A DNA stretch of 64,000 bases. Source: Jejuia rubra (GTDB taxonomy: Bacteria; Bacteroidota; Bacteroidia; Flavobacteriales; Flavobacteriaceae). Of this stretch, positions 1-9,100 are shown piece after piece. Every line of letters begins with the position of its first letter. Positions within the stretch are counted from its first letter, which is position 1. Below the pieces are notes generated by a model, which was given only the letters and a program-made list of their open reading frames with translations, was not told the DNA's origin and did not search any database. The position numbers were made by a program, and so were the translations under genes. The stretch is taken from assembly GCF_042684665.1 (NCBI RefSeq), contig NZ_JBHULY010000024.1, positions 13,631-77,630 on the forward strand, written 5' to 3'.

Positions 1-1385
1 TTTTCTTTTGCCTCTTCGTCTTCAGCCTTTTTTATCTTTTCATTAAGCAGTTCGTATGCGCTTTCCCTGTCAATGGTTTCATTATATTTTTTAGCCAATT
101 TTGATTTGGACAGAAGGGAAGCCAGTTCAGTTTCGGTCAAGACGTCCATTCGGCTCATCGGTGCGCGCATCATTGTGGCGGCCAAAGGAGTAGGGCGTCC
201 TTTTTCGTCCAAAGCAGAGACCAAAGCTTCACCAATTCCTAAGGAGGTCAATACTTCGGTGGTATCGTAATAATCCGAATCGGGGTAGTTTTGCGCCGTT
301 AATTTTATCGCTTTTCTGTCTTTTGCCGTAAATGCCCTTAGCGCATGCTGCACTTTTAAACCCAACTGCCCCAAAACAGCCTCTGGTACATCGGTTGGGT
401 TTTGGGTCACAAAATATAACCCAACCCCTTTACTACGAATGAGTTTTACGATGCTTTCTATTTGATTTAAGAGCGCCTTGGAAGCCTCGTTGAAAATCAA
501 ATGGGCTTCGTCTATAAAAATCACAAGTTCGGGTCTGCCACTATCACCTTGTTCAGGAAATGTGGAGTAAATTTCGCCTAATAAACTCAACATGAAGGTT
601 GAAAACAGTTTTGGCCTATCCTGAATATCCGTCAATCGGATGATATTGATATAGCCCCTGCCTTCTTCATTAATTCGGAGTAAATCATCGACTTCAAAAG
701 AAGTTTCGCCAAAAAATAAATCTGCGCCCTGTTGCTCTAATTCTATAATTTTCCGAAGAATGGCTCCTGTTGAAGCGGTCGAAATACGTCCATAAGCTTC
801 GGTAAACTCTTCCTTGCCTTCCTTTGTGGCATAATGTAGAATCTTTTTAAAATCTTTTAAATCAAGGACTGGTAATTTATTGTCGTCGCAATATTGAAAC
901 AGCACTGCAACTACACCTGATTGGGTTTCGCTTAAATCCAAAATTCTGGACAATAATACTGGGCCAAATTCACTCACAGTCGCTCGAAGTCGAACCCCAT
1001 CCTGCTCGGATAAAGTCAAAATTTCAACGGGGAAGGATTTTGGCTCAAAAGGCAGTCCTATTTTTTCGTGGCGTTCATCTATTTTTGGGTGTCCGGGACT
1101 GGGTTTTGCCAATCCACTCAGGTCACCTTTAATGTCCATCAAAAGTACGGGCACACCTTTATCGCTTAAATTTTCAGCCAAAACCTGAAGGGATTTTGTT
1201 TTTCCCGTTCCTGTTGCCCCCGCAATTAAGCCGTGGCGGTTCATGGTTTTAAGAGGAATCTTGACGTGTGCTCCAGTAATCGTTTCACCATCCAACATTG
1301 CGGCGCCAATCGGGATAAAATCGCCTTTGGTTGCGTTGCCCTCAGTAATATATTCAAAAAAGGTATCCTTGTCCTTCGTACTCAT
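1..1385 (-). CDS. HerA-like ATPase (DUF853), 3' end cut off by window edge
   Basis: The reading frame starts at the ATG at 1385-1383 (MSTKDKDTFFEYIT) and is open to base 1, giving 461 codons; the C-terminus lies outside the window. Residues 56-63 read GATGTGKT (Walker A). A second P-loop motif, LVIFIDEAHLIF (Walker B with DEAH), lies in the middle, and a VTQNPTDVPEAVLGQLG stretch follows. This order matches the DUF853/YjgR branch of HerA-FtsK ATPases (E. coli YjgR is about 500 residues). The family is predicted to be cytoplasmic, hexameric and DNA-associated, but its cellular role is not established. The N-terminal part resembles the HerA beta-barrel entry (GDFIPIGAAML). It is transcribed leftwards, as is the secreted-protein gene to its right. 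Confidence 0.85.
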   Translation of the reverse strand, partial: MSTKDKDTFFEYITEGNATKGDFIPIGAAMLDGETITGAHVKIPLKTMNRHGLIAGATGTGKTKSLQVLAENLSDKGVPVLLMDIKGDLSGLAKPSPGHPKIDERHEKIGLPFEPKSFPVEILTLSEQDGVRLRATVSEFGPVLLSRILDLSETQSGVVAVLFQYCDDNKLPVLDLKDFKKILHYATKEGKEEFTEAYGRISTASTGAILRKIIELEQQGADLFFGETSFEVDDLLRINEEGRGYINIIRLTDIQDRPKLFSTFMLSLLGEIYSTFPEQGDSGRPELVIFIDEAHLIFNEASKALLNQIESIVKLIRSKGVGLYFVTQNPTDVPEAVLGQLGLKVQHALRAFTAKDRKAIKLTAQNYPDSDYYDTTEVLTSLGIGEALVSALDEKGRPTPLAATMMRAPMSRMDVLTETELASLLSKSKLAKKYNETIDRESAYELLNEKIKKAEDEEAKE

Positions 1386-1442
1386 ATGCTTCAATTTTGC
1401 ATAAAAATACAGGAAATTGCCAAAAAATTGGAGGGGATGGTA

Positions 1443-2171
1443 TTATTTTATTCTTTCAATGTAGATATTGGAGGTGCCTGCGCTACGCATAACTGCGGGA
1501 GCTGAATTACCACCTCTAATCGTCTGTACGCTGATAGTTTGCCCAGCGGCAATATTAAAAACCTCGGTAATGTGCAACGAAGCCTCTAATTGGTTGTTGG
1601 CATGTCTAACGTATCCAGTGTTTCCGATAGTTCCGGCCGGTGTGCCATCAATGGTTATTTGGGCCTCAACAGAAACTCTTTGATCGGTATTACCTCCAAT
1701 AGCGGGTACTCTGTACGCAATATTTACCGTTATGCGATATCGGCCTGAAGTATTGACAGTTAATGTATTTCCAGCTTGGTTATACAGTGTCGTATCATCG
1801 TTCCATTCTAAATTACCAAAAATGGGAACGTTGGTGTAGGCTCCATTATTATTGATGTTGGTTGCCGTGTCTGTATTGCTGTATTTTACGGAACTATTAT
1901 GGGAAATTTTGCTCCAATCCGGAGTTACTAAAGTGCCGCAATTAAATTGAAATTCACCAATATCGGTGTTGTAGACCATAAGACCATTCGCCGGATTGGC
2001 AATAGCATTAATCTGGGCCGTAGTTAATCTGGGAATTAGAACACCCTTATCTGTCGATTCGATATGCAATACCGACGAGGCGTCAGGGTTGGTCGTGCCA
2101 ATGCCTACTTGGGCTAAACCAAGGTGGCAAAAGGCAATAAAAAGCACGAGCACATAGGCTATTTTGTTCAT
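1443..2171 (-). CDS. Secreted protein with flavobacterial QVGIGTTNP N-terminus
   Basis: I start it at MNKIAYVLVLFIAFCHLGLAQ, a clear Sec signal peptide of about 21 residues; an upstream in-frame ATG at 2195 would put eight extra residues before it. The mature protein begins QVGIGTTNPDASSVLHIES, a sequence common at the start of flavobacterial secreted, tail-fibre-like or adhesin-like proteins. The remaining 200 residues are rich in Thr, Asn and Gly, look like beta structure, and end IYIERIK. There is no T9SS sorting domain and no lipobox. The likely location is periplasmic or extracellular. Function is unknown. It lies divergent to queE, with about 110 bp between the two starts. Confidence 0.7.
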   Translation of the reverse strand: MNKIAYVLVLFIAFCHLGLAQVGIGTTNPDASSVLHIESTDKGVLIPRLTTAQINAIANPANGLMVYNTDIGEFQFNCGTLVTPDWSKISHNSSVKYSNTDTATNINNNGAYTNVPIFGNLEWNDDTTLYNQAGNTLTVNTSGRYRITVNIAYRVPAIGGNTDQRVSVEAQITIDGTPAGTIGNTGYVRHANNQLEASLHITEVFNIAAGQTISVQTIRGGNSAPAVMRSAGTSNIYIERIK

Positions 2172-2284
2172 TCTCGGGGTTTGAGAGATTAGCAATTTAT
2201 ACTAAAAATCGACGTAAAGATATAAAAATCCGATAAAATGCAAAGGAATCATAAAAATATTTGAATTTGTATCTTTGCCAGCCA

Positions 2285-2914
2285 ATGAAAAAAGAGATTC
2301 AAAATTTAGTAGATAAGGGCGATATGTTGCCATTAATGGAGGAGTTTTATACCATACAGGGTGAGGGCTACCACAAAGGTACTGCTGCCTATTTTATCCG
2401 TATTGGTGGTTGTGATGTAGGTTGCCATTGGTGCGATGTAAAGGAAAGCTGGAATGCTGAAATTCACCCACCCACCGAAACTCAAAAAATCGTTGATAAT
2501 GCGAAAATTTATAGTAATACCATTGTAGTTACTGGTGGTGAGCCGTTAATGTGGGATATGACTGCATTGACAACCAAACTTAAGGCAGAAGGTTTGCAAA
2601 CCCATATTGAAACTTCGGGAGCCTACAAATTAACCGGAATTTGGGATTGGATTTGTTTGTCACCAAAAAAGTTGAAATTGCCCACTAAAGAAGTTTATGA
2701 AAAGGCCGACGAACTGAAGGTTATTGTATATAACAAAGATGATTTTCGCTTCGCGGAAGAACAGGCCTCCAAAGTTAGTAAAAACTGCATTTTATATCTC
2801 CAGCCCGAATGGAGTAAACGCGAAAAGGTGGTGCCAGCCATTGTGGATTATGTGATGGCAAACCCTAAATGGAAAATTTCTCTACAGACGCATAAGTATT
2901 TGAACATACCCTAA
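2285..2914 (+). CDS. queE: 7-carboxy-7-deazaguanine synthase QueE
   Basis: This is a 209-residue radical-SAM enzyme converting 6-carboxytetrahydropterin to 7-carboxy-7-deazaguanine in queuosine/7-deazapurine biosynthesis. From the chosen start MKKEIQNLVDKG, the iron-sulfur cysteines are C43, C47 and C50 in GGCDVGCHWCD, the CX3CX2C spacing used by many QueE proteins instead of the canonical CX3CX2C/CX14 variants. LMEEFYTIQGEGYHKG upstream and TGGEPLMWD downstream fit the family. An upstream in-frame ATG at 2261 would add eight residues with no family similarity. The C-terminus WKISLQTHKYLNIP is complete. A second, diverged copy of this C-terminal coding sequence lies 9 kb downstream, beyond the giant protease gene. 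No other queuosine gene is visible here. Confidence 0.92.
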   Translation: MKKEIQNLVDKGDMLPLMEEFYTIQGEGYHKGTAAYFIRIGGCDVGCHWCDVKESWNAEIHPPTETQKIVDNAKIYSNTIVVTGGEPLMWDMTALTTKLKAEGLQTHIETSGAYKLTGIWDWICLSPKKLKLPTKEVYEKADELKVIVYNKDDFRFAEEQASKVSKNCILYLQPEWSKREKVVPAIVDYVMANPKWKISLQTHKYLNIP

Positions 2915-2930
2915 ATCTAGTGCGTATTAA

Positions 2931-2958
2931 CAGGTCTGTATTTATTCTGGCAGACCTG
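2931..2958. repeat. 8-bp perfect hairpin downstream of queE
   Basis: Arms CAGGTCTG (2931-2938) and CAGACCTG (2951-2958) with a 12-base loop, 17 bases after the queE stop. No T-run follows, so intrinsic termination is doubtful; it may stabilise the 3' end of the queE mRNA. Confidence 0.4.
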
Positions 2959-3123
2959 CATATCGATTACATATTGAGTAATGTAATTGGTGGAGTTGGA
3001 TGGTATACTTTTTTGAACCTCGTGACTGTAAAAACTTACGTCTGATTTATTTCCCTTTTGGCGGTTTTATTTCTTTAAACTAAAAACTTAAGCCAAATTT
3101 GAGGTAGCCAGTTATAAACAATA

Positions 3124-3165
3124 ATAACTTAAAGTAGCCTATCAGTTTGGGTTGCTTTAAGTTAT
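3124..3165 (+). promoter_or_regulatory. 16-bp RNA hairpin just upstream of the giant protease gene
   Basis: The arms at 3124-3139 and 3150-3165 pair over 16 positions as RNA, including two G-U wobbles, with a 10-base loop (TATCAGTTTG). The sequence after it is ATATTTTTTAG, so it may terminate rightward transcription from queE. It also ends only 21 bases before the protease ATG, so a role in that gene's leader is possible. The rest of 2915-3186 shows no gene and no convincing promoter. Confidence 0.5.
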
Positions 3166-3186
3166 ATTTTTTAGTGCATTTCAACT

Positions 3187-6100
3187 ATGAGAAAAAAACC
3201 TATCAAGTTTTTAAAAGCCCCAATTCTCCTTTGTTTTTACTTTTTAATTTCTTTTCAGGCCATAAATTCCCAGAATGTTATATGGGAAAAAGCCAGTGCT
3301 GGAAAAAAGGTACTTTCTAAAAACGGAGCAACCTCTGAAGTATATAGCCTGAAGCAGGATGCTTTTGAAGAAAAGCTAACTTCTATATCTGCATATCAGC
3401 CTATAATGTTAGGTTTTCCGGTTGACAATGGTGAGCTGTTGGAGTTTCGCATTAAAGAGACGAATACAATGCATCCTGATTTAGCAGAGAAATTCCCTGA
3501 TATTAAGAGCTATCGAGGCATTTCAACAGATGGGACCAATAAATCTATTGCGTTTACATATTCTTCTAAGTGGGGCTTCAAAGGGGTTTTTGAAAGTGAT
3601 TTGCACGAAAAAAGGGAGATTAGGAATTTGGGGAGTGCACTTTATGAGTTTGTGGTTAATTCCGCCTTAAATAATGACGCTACATTTATATGCGAAATGG
3701 AGGAATATATAAGGCCAAATAGTTTTGCACGTGGAATTTTAGATAGAGACGTAGATGATGGGAATTTGAGAAGATATCGTTTGGCGCTTTCAGTGAGTGG
3801 AGATTATTCACAGGTGTTCTTGGATGGTTCGGAAGTGGACGATAGTGAAAGAAAGGCAAAGGTCATGCAGGCAATGGTAAATTCCGTGAACAGGTTAAAC
3901 GGTATTTTCGAGCGTGATTTTGGCATTATCATGCAGTTAATTGCCAATTCTGATGCCTTGATATTTCTAAATCCTTTGACCGACCCATTTACAAGCGGGA
4001 TCAGTTTAAGAAGCCAATTGGTAAGCACTTTAAATAATGAACTTTCCGACAGCGATTATGATGTAGGGCACTTATTTCATAAGGAAACCAACAGAATATA
4101 TGGAAACGCTGGCTGTATTGCCTGTGTTTGCACAGATGGACAAAAAGGGCAGGCCTATAGTGTACATGGAAATCCGGATACTGACGGTATGAATCTATTG
4201 GCGGCTCACGAGTTTGGTCACCAATTTGGAGCCTATCATACACAAAGTAGCAGAAACTGTAGAAGTGGTCTCAATAGCGAGGTGGAACCTGGAAGCGGTA
4301 GTACGATTATGAGTTATGCCGGTATCTGTGCGCCGGACGTACAACCCAGTTCTGATGATTATTTTAATTACACTAGCATAAGGGATGTAGCAATCTGGAC
4401 AATTGACAATTCCAATTGTGCGGAATTGATACCAACTGATAATAACGCCCCAGTTGTGGTTGAAGGGGCAGATTATGTGATTCCAAGCAGTACAGCTTTT
4501 GTGTTGGAAGGAAATGCTTCCGATCCGGACGGGAATGAAACATTAACCTATTGCTGGGAGCAAAACGATCCGGAAGACCCTAATAGTACCGTTCCTCCTG
4601 CGTCCACCAATACTATTGGGCCAATGTTTAGATCTTTACCGCCAACCTCTGATAACAAAAGATACTTTCCTAGGTTGGACGATATCTTGGCCAATAACTT
4701 GAATACTACATGGGAAGTGCTCCCGTCAGTATCAAGAAGGCTAAATTTTGTTTTAACCGTAAGGGACAATGATTTAATTGGGGGGCAGGTAGCTGCAGAT
4801 GCAATTGCCGTTGATGTAGATGCTAATGCAGGACCCTTTAATGTTACTTCTCAGGCAGATAACACCGAAGTATGGACGGTAGGCGATGCTGTTACTGTTA
4901 CCTGGGATGTGGCTGGGACAAATTTATCGCCTATAAGCACCGAACAGGTGGAGATATTATTGTCAACCGATGGTGGGGCCACGTTTTCATCCAGTTTATT
5001 GGTTACGGATAATGATGGAGAGGAAACCTTTAATTTGCCTGATGTTGAAGCTACATCAAGTGCAAGGATAATGGTCAAGGCCATTGATAATGTGTATTTT
5101 GCAGTCAATCAGGAAGAGTTTACGGTCCTAAAATCGGAATACGCCATTTTATCAGGTGAAACTCATGTTGACGCCTGTAATTCTGAAGACGCCGTATTTA
5201 ATTTGGAATATAAAACTTTCCTCGAATTTGAGGAAGAGGTGGGTATTTCAGCCTCTAATTTGCCAACAGGAGTTAGTGCCACGTTTTCCGAAGATACATT
5301 CAATGGAGCACATTTGGATGGTACGCCTTTTATCGTAACGTTATCGGGATTGGAAGGACTGGATACTGGAACTTATAATTTCTCAGTTGATGGTTTGTCT
5401 GGAACTTCCAATATTGTTAAAAATATCAATCTTCAATTTACCATTTATACGGCAAATTCGGTTGCAATAAATTTGGTTTCACCTATTAACGATGCTACTT
5501 CAGAGGCATTAGAAGTGGATTTGATTTGGGATGAAGATGCCAATTCGGTGTCATATCAGGTACAAATTGCAACTGATGATACATTTGTTGATATTATTGA
5601 AGACTTTGTTACAAATGAAACTACATTTCAGCCTTCAGGCTTGGAAAGCAACCAAAAATATTATTGGAGGGTAAAGTCTTTTAACCCTTGTGGATCTTCG
5701 GATTTTTCTCCAGCTTTCAATTTTTCAACGCAATGTATTGCACCAACCGATATGAGTTTGGTTTCAACAGAAATTGAATCTATTGAAATAACATGGGAGG
5801 ATGCATCAAGCACTTCGTCATGGACGGTGGAGTACGGTTTGGAAGGCTTTACATTGGGTACCGGGATTGTGGCTCAATCTAACGATAAACAATTTAAAGC
5901 TGAAGCTTTGGAGTCTGGAACAAAATATGATTTTTATGTATCAGGAGATTGTAGTGTTGGAGGCAATAGCACATATATTGGACCTTTTAGTGTTTACACG
6001 AAATCGGACTATTGTGCTGGAGACCGCTTTTATGATTCGGGCGGAGCAGACGGCAATTATGAAGACAATGAAAGTATTACAACCCAAATTGCTCCAGATA

Positions 6101-9100
6101 ATGAAACAGATAGGGTTAGAGTGGTCTTCAATACCTTCGATGTGCATAGTGGATTTGATTATTTGTCAGTGTACGATGGAGAGGATAATACCGGAAGCTT
6201 TTTAGGTGCGTTTACTGGTGCTGAGTTAGTGGGGCAAGAATTTGCATCTACACATGCTTCTGGTGCGCTAACATTTGTATTTTCCTCAAACAGTTTTTTA
6301 AACTTTAGTGGTTGGGATGCAACCGTTTTTTGTGAGGAAAAACCAAATTGTTTTGAACCAATTGATTTTGAGGCCTCTGAAATTAAAGGAGATGAAGCTA
6401 GCTTTGTATGGACGGGAGTTGGTGAGGAAAGCAGTTGGGAACTGGAATATGGGCTGGACGGTTTTTCTCAAGGAAATGGCACAAAAATAACTGTTAATGA
6501 GGAGTTGGTAACAATTTCAGATTTAATACCTCTGACGACCTACGACTTTTATATCAGCACTATTTGTGATGTTGGCGGATTTAGCGAAACTGTAGGCCCA
6601 TTGAAAATAACAACCACTGAATTGTGTTCAACGCCTTCAAACTTGCGTATTACTAACTTTACTAATGACACGGCAACGGCCGAATGGGATAATTTGAATA
6701 ATGACGTTTCTAGTTGGGAATTGGAGTACGGTGTTTTTGGATTTGTTCAAGGAACAGGAACTTCCCAGGTCGTAAATGAAACAAATGCTGCAATTACTGG
6801 TCTGTCATCTAATATTCGTTATCAGGTTTATGTTAGAGCTAGTTGTGAAGCTGAGGGGGATGGATTTAGTGATTGGATCGGGCCAGTAGATTTTACTACT
6901 TCCCTTGATTATTGTGGGGGAGATAGGTTTTATGATTCTGGGGGGCCAAATGGAAATTATGCAAATCGGGAAAATACCTTGACCACAATTCATCCGAATA
7001 CTTTAGACGAAAGAGTAAGGGTAGTGTTTAATAGTTTCTTGGTGGAAACTTGTTGCGATCGCTTACGGATTTTTGATGGGCCTGATGCCCAGTCCCCTTT
7101 AATAGGGACATATACTACTAATCCCGGTACAGTTGTCTCGTCTCATGAGAGTGGTGCATTAACGTTTTTGTTTACCTCAGACAGCAGTGTAACACGAAGT
7201 GGCTGGGAAGCTACGGTAATCTGTGAATCCAAACCCAACTGTTTAGCACCAACTAATTTCAGCTATACCAATTTAGAAGCAAAACAAGTGAGTTTAAATT
7301 GGCAACAGGTGGATAGTGAGACTAGTTGGACTGTTGAATATGGTGTGGCTGGTTTTGTTTTGGGAGAAGGAAACGAAGTAACCTCAAATACTACAAGTAA
7401 AATATTAACTGAATTAACACCAGAAACAAGTTATGAAGTTTACATTAAGGCAAATTGTGCCGAAGGTGGATTCAGTGATATAGTTGGACCATTAAGGTTT
7501 ACAACGCCCGTTGCTTGTTTTGTTCCTCAAAATGTTAACATAACAGCAGTTAGTACAACTAGTGCCAACGTTACATGGGACAATGGTACGGGCAATGAAA
7601 ATGAATGGGAGATTGCTTACGGTGTAAGGGGATTTCAATTGGGTACTGGAACTCGTTTGGTGCCTGCGGACAACGAAATAACGATTGAAGGGTTGATCTC
7701 TAACACTGAATATGATGTTTATGTTAGGGCCAATTGCGCTGATGACGGGTACAGTGATTGGTCATTTGTGAAGACTTTCAAAACAGACTGCGAATCGTTG
7801 CTTGCACCTTATACAGAGAGTTTTGTTACTACCAACGTAACCCCAGATTGTTGGGAGCAGAGCAGTAATGGAAACTGGAGTTTCAATACCTTTGCCAGTT
7901 CCGGAGCGTCTAGTGTGCAGGATAGGAATCCTTTACGGAATTCCAACTATGCTTGGTTAGATGGGTCTTATAGTGCATCTAACGGTGATTATATATTATA
8001 TTCTCCATGGGTGAATATCTCGTCCTTAACCCAACCGGCTGTAACTTTCTCTGCTTTTAGTAAGAATATTATTAACGAAGTTTACAACACCCTATATGTT
8101 ACCTTGCGCGACTCAAATGGGGTTGCATTTGAAGATATCATTGTAGTTGACGGAGATACGGGTATTTGGAAAGATTTTGTAATTGACTTGAGTGCTTATG
8201 CGCTAACATCAAATGAAATTCAGGTAGCCTTTAAGGTTCGTTTAAACACCGAAAGTAGCAGTAAGCGATATAATGATATCCTAGTTGATGAGGTTAGTTT
8301 TGATGAATTGCCATCATGTACCAATCCTATAAATCCAGTAATTACAAATGTTTTGGGAAAATCTGCAGAATTCTCGTGGGAGGCTACAGATGACGAAACC
8401 ATTTGGGAAATACAATATGGTTTTGCCGGATTTACATCAGGTGAGGCCCTGACCGTATTTACTACAACTACTACTTATGAGTTTAGCAATTTGTTGCCCG
8501 AGAGAGCTTACGATGTTTACGTAAGGGCTATTTGCGATATAGGTAATGCTAGTGAATTTATTGGACCTGTGCGGTTTACTACAACAGAATTATGTCCAAG
8601 GACTACGAACTTCAGTTTTGTATCTTCAACAACTTCCACGGCATTACTTTCATGGGATGATTTACCAGATACCTCAGGTTGGGAGGTAGAATATCATACA
8701 AATTTCTTTACTCCAGGAATTGGAACGGGTACCACCCAGATGTCTAGTACAAATTCAATTAATTTGGAAAACTTATCATCTGACACCTTCTATTATGCCT
8801 ATTTAAGAAGAAATTGTGGGGAGGAAGATGCTTATAGTGACTGGATGGGCTATATTACGTTTCGTACTCAAATATCCTGTTTTGTTCCTACAGGGTTAAG
8901 GTTTACCGATGTCACTAAAAACAGAGCTACAATCTTATGGGATGACAATGAGGATGTAGAGGAATGGGAAGTTGAATATCATACAAGTTTCTTTTCACCC
9001 GGAAATGGAGTTGGTGTAACGATCACTTCAACGACTAATACATTAGATATTGAAAACTTAACTCCCAGCACACTTTATTATGTTTTTTTGAGAAGTAATT

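Noticed and set aside
2931..2958. Hairpin after queE as a preQ1 riboswitch
   Set aside because: It is downstream, not upstream, of queE, only 8 bp, and lacks the A-rich tail and pseudoknot partner of preQ1 aptamers.
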